A stretch of DNA of 62,591 bases, taken from positions 1 through 62,591 of the forward strand of contig CALEPR010000054.1 of the NCBI GenBank assembly GCA_937910665.1, written 5' to 3'. Of the stretch, positions 49,724-58,018 are shown piece after piece (position 1 is the first letter of the stretch; every line of letters begins with the position of its first letter). Below the pieces are notes generated by a model, which worked only from the letters and a program-made list of their open reading frames with translations, had not been told where the DNA came from and did no database searches. This DNA is from an uncultured Selenomonadales bacterium. GTDB taxonomy: Bacteria; Bacillota; Negativicutes; Selenomonadales; Selenomonadaceae. The translations under genes and the position numbers were made by a program.

Positions 49724-51547
49724 GTGGGAATGAAACCTGATTCAATCGAACTTACAGATTTACTGAAGGGCGTACACAAAGGGGAAATTCAGTTGCCGGA
49801 ATTTCAGCGCAGTTGGGTTTGGGACGATGCAAAAATAAAGTCGCTTATTGACAGTTTGATGCGAAATTATCCGATGGGTGCAGTAATGTTGCTGGAAAAC
49901 AAGCGTGATCAGCCGATGTTTAAAGCCAGAGCAATTTCAGGTATTGAAGGCCAAGATAACGTTATTCCTGAAAAATTGATTCTCGACGGACAGCAGCGTT
50001 TGACAAGTTTGTACAGTGTGCTTTATTCCGATAAACCGGTAGTACTCAACAGTTCAAAGAAAGAAGAAAAATTGTACTACTACATTAACATGGAGAAGGC
50101 GATAAATTCTTTAAAGAACAATTCTGAAGAAGATGACATAATAATTTCTGTTCACGAAGATAAAATTTTTAAAGTCGGCAAAACTGTTGTCTATGATTTG
50201 TCTTCAGCTGAAAATGAATACAATTACAAGATGTTTCCGCTGAACTGCAGTTTAGTTAAAAGCAGGCTTGAGGAATGGGAAAATAATTATTTCAGTTATC
50301 ACGACTATGGCAAAGAGTTTGTTCAACTTTTTAGCACCTTTAAACAAAATATCACCAATCAGATGTCTCAGTATAAAATGCCGAGCATGATTATCACAAA
50401 GGACACGCCTGCATTTTCAGTTTGTCAAATTTTTGAAAAAGTCAATCTCGGCGGCGTTGTGCTGACAATTTTTGATTTACTGACAGCGCGTTTTGCAATG
50501 CACAAGAAGGCTGACGGCACTACAATAAATCTTTTGGAAGACTGGAAGTATATTTCTGAAAATAAAGATAATAAAAAAGCATTTTGCAACCATGAACTTT
50601 TAAAGGGTGATAATGTAAAAAATACCGACTTTTTGACGGCGTTAACATTGTTGGCAACTTACAAAAACAGTGGCGGAAAAGTTGCACGTTGCAAGCGTGA
50701 AGATATTTTAAATCTCAATCACCAAGATTATTTGAAGTACAAAGATACTTTGGTTGACGGTTTTATTGAGGCGAAAAACTTTTTAAATGGCGAGTGTGTT
50801 TATTCGACAAGATTTTTGCCTTACTCGGCGCAACTGGTATCTCTTGCCGCCATTTTTGCTGAATTGATTTTGCAGAAAAAAAATAACAACGCTGACATTA
50901 AATCGAAACTTCGTCGCTGGTATTGGTGCGGAGTTTTTGGCGAAGTTTATAAATCTTCGCAAGATACACATTATGCCAACGATGTTGTTCAAGTTCTGAA
51001 TTGGATAAACAACAATGTTGAGCCTAAAATGTTTTCTGAGATTTCTTTAAATGCCCCTCGAATACTCAAACTTCAAAGGAACAGTTCGGCAGCTTACAAA
51101 GGCGTTATGATTCTTGTAATGAAAAATGGCGCAAAAGATTTTATCACCGGCAAGGCGATGGATTTTACTACATTCAACAGTGAAACCATTGACATTCACC
51201 ACATTTTTCCGCAAAAATATTGCAAAGACAATAATTTGCCGCAAGAGAAATGGAATTGCGTAGTCAATAAAACTCCAATTTCCTACAGTTCAAACAGAGA
51301 AATTGGCGGCGACGCTCCGAGTAAATATCTTAAAAACATTGAGGAAAAATACAATTTGCATAATGTTATTGGTGAAATATTTGAAAGTCATTTTGCTGAC
51401 GTTGAACTTTGCCGAAAAAATGATTTTGACAGTTTTATAAAATCGCGTGCCACGAAATTGTTGGATGAGATAGAAAAATTGACTTCGCGAAAAGTTTCTG
51501 AACGCGACGGCGAGGAAATTATTAAATTTTTTGGCGAAGCTGTATAA
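49724..51547 (+). CDS. DUF262/DUF1524 protein, GmrSD-like (putative modified-DNA restriction, phage defence)
   Basis: A 607-residue single-chain member of the GmrSD-like group. The DUF262 part has the ParB-like motif IQLPEFQRSWVWD and the nucleotide-binding DGQQRLTSLY (about residues 86-95). The C-terminal DUF1524 nuclease has the His-Me site DIHHIFPQKYC and SYSSNREIGG. GmrSD is a type IV system that uses NTP and cuts modified phage DNA; the role here is by homology. It has its own strong promoter and stands alone. GTG at 49724 suits AGGAG at 49711-49715. Confidence 0.85.
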   Translation: MGMKPDSIELTDLLKGVHKGEIQLPEFQRSWVWDDAKIKSLIDSLMRNYPMGAVMLLENKRDQPMFKARAISGIEGQDNVIPEKLILDGQQRLTSLYSVLYSDKPVVLNSSKKEEKLYYYINMEKAINSLKNNSEEDDIIISVHEDKIFKVGKTVVYDLSSAENEYNYKMFPLNCSLVKSRLEEWENNYFSYHDYGKEFVQLFSTFKQNITNQMSQYKMPSMIITKDTPAFSVCQIFEKVNLGGVVLTIFDLLTARFAMHKKADGTTINLLEDWKYISENKDNKKAFCNHELLKGDNVKNTDFLTALTLLATYKNSGGKVARCKREDILNLNHQDYLKYKDTLVDGFIEAKNFLNGECVYSTRFLPYSAQLVSLAAIFAELILQKKNNNADIKSKLRRWYWCGVFGEVYKSSQDTHYANDVVQVLNWINNNVEPKMFSEISLNAPRILKLQRNSSAAYKGVMILVMKNGAKDFITGKAMDFTTFNSETIDIHHIFPQKYCKDNNLPQEKWNCVVNKTPISYSSNREIGGDAPSKYLKNIEEKYNLHNVIGEIFESHFADVELCRKNDFDSFIKSRATKLLDEIEKLTSRKVSERDGEEIIKFFGEAV

Positions 51548-51615
51548 AAATTTTTTTTAACTTCATTGTCGCTTTGATGATGAAGTTTTTTTTGCATTAT
51601 TTTGGAGGTTATGTT

Positions 51616-52413
51616 ATGGAAGTGAAAATTGTTTTTTCGGACATTGACGGAACTTTTTTGACGGAGAATAAAACTGTGTCGGAAAAAACTGAACTTGCCG
51701 TAAAAACTTTGCTTGAAAAAAATATTAAATTTATTTTGGTCTCTGCGCGAATGCCGGAGGCAATTTATCCTATCACAGAAAAAATTGGCGTGAACATTCC
51801 GATAATCAGTTACAGCGGCGGACTTGTTTTGACTGAGGAAGAAAAAATTTTGCATGACAAAAAAATTTCTTTCGACGCGACGAAAAAAACTTTGCTTGAG
51901 CTGAAAAAGTATCTCGACATTTCAATAAATTATTACAGCGGCAGAAATTGGTTTGTTGAAAAAATTGATGCAAGAGTTCAGCGCGAAATGGAAATCACAA
52001 GCGCGACGGCTGAGCTTGCAAATTTTTCTGAACTGCTGGTAAAAAATATTTTGCCTAATAAAATTTTGATTATGACTGAGCCGGAAATTTGCGCGAAAAT
52101 GGAAATTGAACTCGGAGAAAAATTTTCTGAATTGAATGTCGTCCGCTCCTCGAAAACTTTGTTGGAGATTATGGACAGGGAAGTTTCAAAAGCTGAAGGA
52201 ATAAAAATTTTGTTGAAACATTTTAATTTCAGTGTTGAAAATGCGCTGGCTTTCGGCGATAATTACAATGATGTTGAAATGCTGAAATTTGTCGGCTGCG
52301 GAGTTGCGATGGGAAATGCACCCGATGACGTGAAAAAAATTGCCGACAAAATTACAACTTCAAATGAGGACGATGGAATTTATAACTTTCTCGCAAAAGA
52401 AAAATTGTTATGA
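51616..52413 (+). CDS. Cof-type HAD phosphatase
   Basis: A 265-residue HAD hydrolase with the Cof-type C2 cap. Motif I is FSDIDGTFLTE, motif II sits in LVSARMPEAI, and the end has AFGDNYNDVEML and GVAMGNAPDDVKK. Such enzymes act on sugar phosphates or flavin/pyridoxal phosphates. ATG at 51616 has GGAGG seven bases upstream. The next gene overlaps its stop by four bases, so a link with sugar sensing is plausible. Confidence 0.88.
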   Translation: MEVKIVFSDIDGTFLTENKTVSEKTELAVKTLLEKNIKFILVSARMPEAIYPITEKIGVNIPIISYSGGLVLTEEEKILHDKKISFDATKKTLLELKKYLDISINYYSGRNWFVEKIDARVQREMEITSATAELANFSELLVKNILPNKILIMTEPEICAKMEIELGEKFSELNVVRSSKTLLEIMDREVSKAEGIKILLKHFNFSVENALAFGDNYNDVEMLKFVGCGVAMGNAPDDVKKIADKITTSNEDDGIYNFLAKEKLL

Positions 52414-53369
52414 ATAATAAAAATTATTTATTTTTGATTGGAACAGTGGCTTTGATAGTCGCGACATTTTTTTATCAATTTATGCAGACAGATTATTCAG
52501 CTAAACAAAATGAACACCGCAGGAAACTCGGCGCGGTTTACATGACGCTGAATAATCCTTTCTATGAAGTCATTGACGAAGAAATTAGAACTGTGGTTGA
52601 AAATCATGGCGACGTTTTAATTTCGCTAAACCCTGCGCTTGACGTTGACAAACAGATTGAGGAAATAAAAACTTTGATTGATGACGACGTTGAGTTGATT
52701 TTTATAAATCCTGTCGATTGGACGAAAATTGAACCTGCGCTGAGGTCTGCGTACTTGGCAAAAATTCCTGTCATCGCAATCGATACAAATGTCGAGGACG
52801 ATAAATTTGTTGCGTGTACTGTCGTTTCAGATAATTATTTGGCTGGAGTTCAGTGCGCGGAACATCTTTTGCAAAATTCGAGCGGCGGAAAAATTGCTTT
52901 GCTGAAACATTCGCAGGCGCGATCTTCCATCGACAGGATTAAAGGTTTTTGTGATAAAATTTCTGAGAATAAAAATTTTGAAATTGTTGCTGAGGCTGAG
53001 TGTCTTGGACAACTTGAAGTGGCGATGCCGGCAATGGAGGAGATAATAAAAAATTTCCCCGACGTGAATATTGTCATGGCGTTGAATGATCCCGCCGCGA
53101 TGGGAGCGATCGCCGCACTTCAAAACGCCGACAAATTAAATTCCGTCATGGTTTACGGAGTGGACGGAGTCCCGGAAACAAAGGAAATGATTTTTTCGCG
53201 CAGAATGACTGCAACCGCCGGGCAGTCGCCAAAAAAAATTGGAAGAATTGCCGCCGACACCGCCTACAAAATTTTTGACGGCGAAGCTGTAGAAAAATTG
53301 ATTCAGCTGCCGACAAATTTATTATCTTCCGACAATATCGACGCGACCAACATTGAAGGCTGGGACTGA
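52410..53369 (+). CDS. membrane-tethered sugar-binding protein (RbsB/Peripla_BP_4 type)
   Basis: An N-terminal membrane span without cleavage motif (YLFLIGTVALIVATFFYQF) is followed by a type I periplasmic binding fold of about 290 residues (LGAVYMTLNNPFYEVIDEEI, FINPVDWTKIEPAL, VIAIDTNVEDDKFV, MALNDPAAMGAIAAL). No ABC permease or ATPase gene follows, so it may be the sensor of a signalling pair or serve a distant transporter. Coupled by ATGA overlap to the Cof phosphatase. Confidence 0.85.
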   Translation: MNNKNYLFLIGTVALIVATFFYQFMQTDYSAKQNEHRRKLGAVYMTLNNPFYEVIDEEIRTVVENHGDVLISLNPALDVDKQIEEIKTLIDDDVELIFINPVDWTKIEPALRSAYLAKIPVIAIDTNVEDDKFVACTVVSDNYLAGVQCAEHLLQNSSGGKIALLKHSQARSSIDRIKGFCDKISENKNFEIVAEAECLGQLEVAMPAMEEIIKNFPDVNIVMALNDPAAMGAIAALQNADKLNSVMVYGVDGVPETKEMIFSRRMTATAGQSPKKIGRIAADTAYKIFDGEAVEKLIQLPTNLLSSDNIDATNIEGWD

Positions 53370-53374
53370 ATTCA

Positions 53375-53408
53375 GTTAGGAATTAGGAGTGAGGAGTGAG
53401 GAATGAAA
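53375..53408 (+). repeat. heptamer element, half copy 5 (after the binding-protein gene)
   Basis: TTAGGAATTAGGAGTGAGGA and further GAGGAATGA units, one arm only, starting six bases after the stop codon. Confidence 0.7.
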
Positions 53409-53454
53409 AATTTTTTCAAAAACTTTCGGTGTAAATCGAAATACTTTCAAAATT

Positions 53455-53610
53455 ATGCTTGGAGTTTTGCAAAAGCGATTTGAAAAATCACATCCAAAAG
53501 GTTGAAGACCACCTAAGGTGACCTGCAGATAACTTACGGTAGCCAATCCGCGAATAACAGAGTGGCAATGCCGAGAGCTGTATTCTGAAGTTCTTTCCCC
53601 GTGTTCTCAA
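53455..53610. ncRNA. possible structured RNA in the 350-base gap
   Basis: No credible gene lies here. GC content is higher than in nearby gaps, and several hairpins can be drawn: CACC-TAA-GGTG (53510-53520); GAATAACAG (53553-53561) with CTGTATTC (53578-53585) enclosing GGCAATGCC; and GATT-TGAAA-AATC (53477-53489). I do not recognise an Rfam family (checked by eye against 6S, tmRNA, SRP and common riboswitches). The strand is undecided; a weak minus-strand promoter (ATGACA-17-TAACTT) lies near 53670-53640. Confidence 0.35.
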
Positions 53611-53725
53611 AAAAAATTTTGAAAAAATTTTTCCTCACAAGAAGTTATGATTAAAATTTCGCATTGTCATACCATACTTGAATGTTTATGAATGAATCCT
53701 CTTACAGTTCATCGGCATAAAGGTT

Positions 53726-54907
53726 TCATTTTCGTTTCAAAAAATTTTTTATACACCATTCCTCAATCGGCTTGTAGATATTTCTGATTTTGAAACTTGT
53801 CACAACAATTGTTAAAGTAATTAATGTCAGCATGAGCCATACTCCAAACTTAGAAAGTTTTTCAAAATCAAAACTTCTTGCAAACAGATATATTATGACA
53901 TGTTGGATCAGCATCGCCATGTAGGAAATTTCGCTAAGACTATTAAACTTCTCAAGTATCATGCCGGAAAATTTTTTATTCAACCACTCGGCGAAAGTAA
54001 AAAGCAGGTATATAAAAGGCAAACTGAATATAAAGGAACTTGGATGTTTATAGCATAGGCGGTAGAATATGGGAAAAATCGGGTACTCAGGATTGACATC
54101 GGAAGTAAACGCAAAAATATAAATTGAGTATGTCAAAACAATGAGTATGGAAAATTTTATCAGTATCGAGCGATATTTCAAAATAAAATCTCGATAAACA
54201 AAAATCACCATGCCAATTAAAAATTCAGGAGTTCTCACAAGGAAAATGAACCAATTGATCAGTCCACGTCCGTGATTTGATTCCATCCATGTGGTATTGA
54301 AGTAAACAATTAGTGAAACAGCTATAGTGGTTATCGCAGTGACAAAAAAATTTTTTTTCAAAAGTTTGTCAAGAATCGGAGTTATCAGATAAAGCCAAAC
54401 AACGGTTCCAATAAACCATTCGCCGACAAACCAATAACTTGGTAAATTTAAATATTCCGGTGAACTTAAAAATCTGCGTAAATTTTGATCCCAAGGAAAA
54501 ATGCTAAACAAAATGCTTAAATAATTTCCACCTTTATACAAAATGTGATAAAAAGGTGATTGTTTGGCTAAAGAAGGCTCCAAGATTCCCAGCATAATGA
54601 AAAATATTCCCAACACAACATAAGCCGTTGTGAACGGAATAACAATGCGAATCAGTTTTCGACGATAAAATTCCCAAACATTTTTGGAGTGTTTCAAAGA
54701 ATTACTTGCCAAGTATCCGCTGATAGCAAAGAAAAGAAAAACTCCCACATGACCTATACAAGCAAGTGACAAGACTAAAGTTTGATGAGTATACCAAAAA
54801 AATTTCAGCATGAAGAAGTGAGAAACAATTATTGTCAATGAAGCGAAAACTCTAACTGTATCCAACCAAGCAACTCTTTTTTGCTTTGCAGCTGTCAAAA
54901 CAAGCAC
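53726..54907 (-). CDS. acyltransferase 3 family membrane protein (OafA/OatA-like)
   Basis: About ten membrane spans. The family opening RVAWLDTVRVFASLTIIVSH with the catalytic His in VSHFF is followed by HVGVFLFFAISGYLASNSL. These enzymes move acetyl groups onto sugars of surface glycans or peptidoglycan. No SGNH domain is attached. GTG at 54907 or the TTG three codons later may be the start. It stands alone on the minus strand, far from the glycan locus, but could modify its product. Confidence 0.87.
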   Translation of the reverse strand: MLVLTAAKQKRVAWLDTVRVFASLTIIVSHFFMLKFFWYTHQTLVLSLACIGHVGVFLFFAISGYLASNSLKHSKNVWEFYRRKLIRIVIPFTTAYVVLGIFFIMLGILEPSLAKQSPFYHILYKGGNYLSILFSIFPWDQNLRRFLSSPEYLNLPSYWFVGEWFIGTVVWLYLITPILDKLLKKNFFVTAITTIAVSLIVYFNTTWMESNHGRGLINWFIFLVRTPEFLIGMVIFVYRDFILKYRSILIKFSILIVLTYSIYIFAFTSDVNPEYPIFPIFYRLCYKHPSSFIFSLPFIYLLFTFAEWLNKKFSGMILEKFNSLSEISYMAMLIQHVIIYLFARSFDFEKLSKFGVWLMLTLITLTIVVTSFKIRNIYKPIEEWCIKNFLKRK

Positions 54908-55111
54908 AACCTTTCAAGAAAAATAACAGTTTCAATAAAAAGTAGTCCAATTGCAGACAAGTTTATCAAAAAAAATTATCTGGCGCAAGAAAGTCCTAAA
55001 CATAACTCATGGGCGTTTCATAAATTTTAGGGGCAAGAATAACATCAAGCAAGAGGTGTTTGTGATCCTGCGAAATTTTTTCTGTAAATAGAAAAATAAA
55101 TGGCGTTGGTA

Positions 55112-55193
55112 GTGTAAAATAGTTTGTGTAAGTTCAATCAAAAAGTGCGTCAGCACGCCAGTCTCAAAATCACTTACACAAAAAAATTTACAC
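55112..55193. mobile_element. 82-base inverted-repeat element, MITE-like with IS256-type ends
   Basis: The 22-base ends (55112-55133 and 55172-55193) are inverted copies matching in 19 places and include TTTGTGTAAG, which resembles the ends of IS256-family elements. No transposase lies between. Flanking GTTGG/CCAAC extends the inverted symmetry rather than giving a direct target duplication, so it may also work as a hairpin behind the TAXI gene. The rest of the gap from 54908 shows nothing clear. Confidence 0.55.
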
Positions 55194-55208
55194 TCCCCAA
55201 CAGAGATT

Positions 55209-56174
55209 TTATTCTTTGTAGAATTTTTCTGCTCCTTTGTTCATTTGCATGAAGTCAAGACCATTTGTCGCAGTTTCTTTCTTGATATTTTTTGCTGCAG
55301 AGTGAGCCGCAGAAATTTTATCCAAGTTGCCGAAAATTGCTTTTGTGACTGAGTAACCTTTTTCTTCGTCCATCTTGTCATTGGAAACCAAAATTGCCAT
55401 TACGCTGACAGTCTGAATATCTTCGTCAAAACCTTGATAAGTTCCGGCTGGAATAGTTGTCTTGGTGTAGAAAGGATATTCCGCAATCAATTCTTCAATT
55501 TTGTCATTGGTGAGCGGAATCAGGCGAATTTTATGCTGAGAAGCAACGTCCTGAACCGAAGCTGTCGGATAACCTGCCGTCAAGCAAGCGACATCAATCG
55601 CGCCGTCTTTGAGAGCAGCTGCGCCTTCAGCGAAGGAAAGGAATTGCTCATCAATATCATCATAACTCAAACCGTAAGCCTTGAGAATCTGGCGAACATT
55701 TGCCTCAACGCCGCTGCCTGCCGCACCGACCGCAACTTTCTTTCCTTTCAAATCTGCAATCGATCTGACATCGGAAGATTCAAGCGTAACAAATTGGCAA
55801 GTTTCGGGATAGAGCGAAGCGATCGCGCGAAGGTTGTCAACTTTTTTGCCTTCAAACATATCTGATCCATTTACAGCGTAGTAAGTGATGTCGTTCTGGA
55901 CGATAGCAAGATCGACTTCGCCTTCCTTGAGCATATTAATATTGGCGACGGATGCGCCTGTGCTTTGTGCGCTGGCGTTCATGCCTTCAACATTTTTTGA
56001 AAGAACGTCCGCAATAGCTCCGCCAATCGGATAGTAAGTTCCTGCCGTTCCACCGGTGGCGATATTGATCATTCCGTTGTTGGAATTTCCGCCGCCGCAA
56101 CCTGCAACGCCGACTGCAACCGCCAAAGCAAGTCCGGCAGTCAACATGCGCTTGAAAATTTTTGGTAACCTCAT
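55209..56174 (-). CDS. TAXI-type TRAP solute-binding lipoprotein
   Basis: A substrate-binding protein of the TRAP-associated extracytoplasmic immunogenic family. Lipobox VGVAGC at the end of the signal peptide, then INIATGGTAGTYYPIGGAIA, LKEGEVDLAIVQND, LKGKKVAVGAAGSGVE and AALKDGAIDVACLTAGYP. These bind small acids such as glutamate or aromatic acids. ATG at 56174 has GAGGAG eight bases upstream; the frame extends to 56270. The fused TRAP permease usually found next to it is missing here. Confidence 0.92.
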   Translation of the reverse strand: MRLPKIFKRMLTAGLALAVAVGVAGCGGGNSNNGMINIATGGTAGTYYPIGGAIADVLSKNVEGMNASAQSTGASVANINMLKEGEVDLAIVQNDITYYAVNGSDMFEGKKVDNLRAIASLYPETCQFVTLESSDVRSIADLKGKKVAVGAAGSGVEANVRQILKAYGLSYDDIDEQFLSFAEGAAALKDGAIDVACLTAGYPTASVQDVASQHKIRLIPLTNDKIEELIAEYPFYTKTTIPAGTYQGFDEDIQTVSVMAILVSNDKMDEEKGYSVTKAIFGNLDKISAAHSAAKNIKKETATNGLDFMQMNKGAEKFYKE

Positions 56175-56220
56175 TACAAACACTCCTCTTGAAAAAAATT
56201 TATAATACCTTTTGTGCGAG

Positions 56221-56250
56221 ATTATATCACAGAATTTTTGTTTATCACAA
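56221..56250 (-). promoter_or_regulatory. promoter of the TAXI gene
   Basis: On the minus strand TTGTGA (56250-56245) and TATAAT (56226-56221) are 18 bases apart. Confidence 0.65.
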
Positions 56251-56328
56251 TATATTTTTTCAATTTTCAAAAAAAATTTGTAGCGTTTTTGTTTTTTTCT
56301 TATGGAAATTTTAACTTAAAAGTTTTTG

Positions 56329-56337
56329 TGATATAAT
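56329..56337 (+). promoter_or_regulatory. extended -10 promoter of the envelope protein pair
   Basis: TG-A-TATAAT at 56329-56337, 19 bases before the start of the 263-residue gene. No good -35 box, as is common with extended -10 sites. Confidence 0.5.
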
Positions 56338-56356
56338 TTGCGCGAGGTGAGTTGCG

Positions 56357-57148
56357 ATGACTAAAAAAATTTTTATTATGTGTTTGGCGATTATGTTTTT
56401 GCTGACAAATTTTTCTTTTGCGAAGTCGAAGAAAAATAAAGAGATTGATCTTCCGCTTGAGGACAGAGTAAAAATTTCCGTCGAAGTTTTGGATAGGACA
56501 ACTTTTCAGGAACTCGACACTGCAGAAATTTTGCGCGGAATTATTTCCGAACAACTTGCGGACAAAAAAATTTTTAACGTCATAAGCGACGAAGAAATTA
56601 CAAAAAAATATTCCGAGATGAAAAGTCTTGGCGAAAAAAAATCTGCGTCTGACGTTGGAGAACTTTTATATTTTAATCCTGCGGAACTTTCCTACGGCGT
56701 AGGCGACGAGGCGAATTTGGAAAAAGAAAATTATACCTGCGATTATCTTTTAAAGTGTCAAATTCTTGCTCTGGGGACGACGGCGAAGATTGGAGATGTT
56801 TTGAGTTTGAATCCGGGTTTTGGAATTGACGTAGGTTCGCACGGTCGTTTTGGTTTTGGAATTTACAGTCCGGTAGGTTTTTCAACAAAGCAAATGATTT
56901 ATTGTGCGGCGATAAATGTTCAGTTCATCAAGGTTGATACAAATATTGTCCTCTGGCAAAGAAATTTAGTCGGTCAAGCGATTCGACACAAAAAAACAAG
57001 CAAAGGTTACGACGACATAAATGACGAGGCTTATTTGAAGTCGCTGAAAAATGCGTCGGAAATTATTATTGACAGAGTGGAAAGATATTCGACAAACTTT
57101 TTGATTCCTAAACCTGAAAGTGATGAAGTGGGGAAAAAGAAAAAATGA
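56357..57148 (+). CDS. exported protein of unknown function, CsgG/LpoB-like fold possible
   Basis: A 263-residue protein with a Sec signal peptide (MCLAIMFLLTNFSFA). The part VKISVEVLDRTTFQELDTAE and IISEQLADKKIFNVISDEE follows the strand-helix-strand rhythm of CsgG/LpoB-like periplasmic domains. A Gly/Phe-rich middle (GSHGRFGFGIYSPVGF) and a Lys-rich end follow. I cannot assign a family with certainty. Its stop overlaps the start of the beta-barrel gene by four bases, so the two should work together in the envelope. Confidence 0.75.
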   Translation: MTKKIFIMCLAIMFLLTNFSFAKSKKNKEIDLPLEDRVKISVEVLDRTTFQELDTAEILRGIISEQLADKKIFNVISDEEITKKYSEMKSLGEKKSASDVGELLYFNPAELSYGVGDEANLEKENYTCDYLLKCQILALGTTAKIGDVLSLNPGFGIDVGSHGRFGFGIYSPVGFSTKQMIYCAAINVQFIKVDTNIVLWQRNLVGQAIRHKKTSKGYDDINDEAYLKSLKNASEIIIDRVERYSTNFLIPKPESDEVGKKKK

Positions 57149-57951
57149 TTATAAAAAAAATTTTGTCGGCGATGGCGGCGGGAATAATTTTTTTTGCAAC
57201 GTCGCAAACTTTCGCGCAGGAAGAAAATCAGCCCGACGCATTGGGCGAAGCGATTGAAAAAGCTGTGAAAAAACTTGAGCACAAAGATCCGCCGATAAGT
57301 TTGGAAATGCGATATTTTTCTTTCGGCGCGGACGCAAATTTAAATACTTCAAAAGTAAATCTTGACGGCGGCGAACTTGATTTAAAAAATGATTTGCGCT
57401 TGGTTGACGATAGAGCGACTGAAATTATTTTTCGCTACAAAAATTTTTCTGCCGATTGGTTGAGAATGTCCGAGCGCGGCGACGGAAATTTTTCCGACAA
57501 AAATTTAAATTTCGGCGGCAAAAGTTTTTCAGACAATGTTTCCGCGAAAAATAATCTTCACTATGTAAAGTTGAGCGTGGACAATGAAATTATTTCGCTG
57601 ATGGGGACGGGAGCAAATTGGTCTTACGGTTTGGCGGGAATTTATTGGCGCGGCAGGGCAGAAAATTTTTCTGCGTCGAGTACTCAAAATTATTTTGTCG
57701 CCGTTCCGACTGTCGGACTTGAAATTTATATGGCGATTATGTCGAAGATGAAAATTTACTCTAAAATTTCCGGAATTTTTCTTGGCGGTATCGGACACCT
57801 TCATGACTTTGAAAGCGGTTTGAAATATTCGCCGAGCAAAAATTTTTCGCTGACTGCGGGTTTCAGGAGCGTAGGATTTAATTTGAATCGAAAAGGCAAC
57901 GGCGATTTCAAAATGGTCGGTCCGTTTGTGGGATTGAGATCTGATTTCTGA
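57145..57951 (+). CDS. outer-membrane beta-barrel protein of unknown function
   Basis: A 268-residue protein with signal peptide (ILSAMAAGIIFFATSQTFA). The rest is mainly amphipathic beta strands with alternating pattern (SLEMRYFSFGADANL, EIIFRYKNFSADWLRM, YFVAVPTVGLEIYM, FSLTAGFRSVGFNLN). It ends GPFVGLRSDF, the terminal Phe being the usual signal for BAM-mediated insertion into an outer membrane. This is direct support for a two-membrane cell. Coupled to the upstream exported protein. Confidence 0.8.
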   Translation: MIIKKILSAMAAGIIFFATSQTFAQEENQPDALGEAIEKAVKKLEHKDPPISLEMRYFSFGADANLNTSKVNLDGGELDLKNDLRLVDDRATEIIFRYKNFSADWLRMSERGDGNFSDKNLNFGGKSFSDNVSAKNNLHYVKLSVDNEIISLMGTGANWSYGLAGIYWRGRAENFSASSTQNYFVAVPTVGLEIYMAIMSKMKIYSKISGIFLGGIGHLHDFESGLKYSPSKNFSLTAGFRSVGFNLNRKGNGDFKMVGPFVGLRSDF

Positions 57952-57958
57952 AAAAAAT

Positions 57959-57986
57959 TTGCAGAATGGCAAAACTGTTCTATAAT
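57959..57986 (+). promoter_or_regulatory. promoter of proB
   Basis: TTGCAG (57959-57964) and TATAAT (57981-57986) are 16 bases apart, 32 bases before the TTG start of proB. Confidence 0.65.
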
Positions 57987-58018
57987 TAGTTGGAAAAAAT
58001 TTTTTGAAGGTGAATTGA

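Noticed and set aside
53510..53610. Known riboswitch or 6S/tmRNA in the gap after the binding-protein gene
   Set aside because: Core motifs of the cobalamin, TPP, FMN, M-box, lysine and glycine riboswitches, and of tmRNA and SRP RNA, were looked for by eye and not found; 6S could not be ruled out fully.
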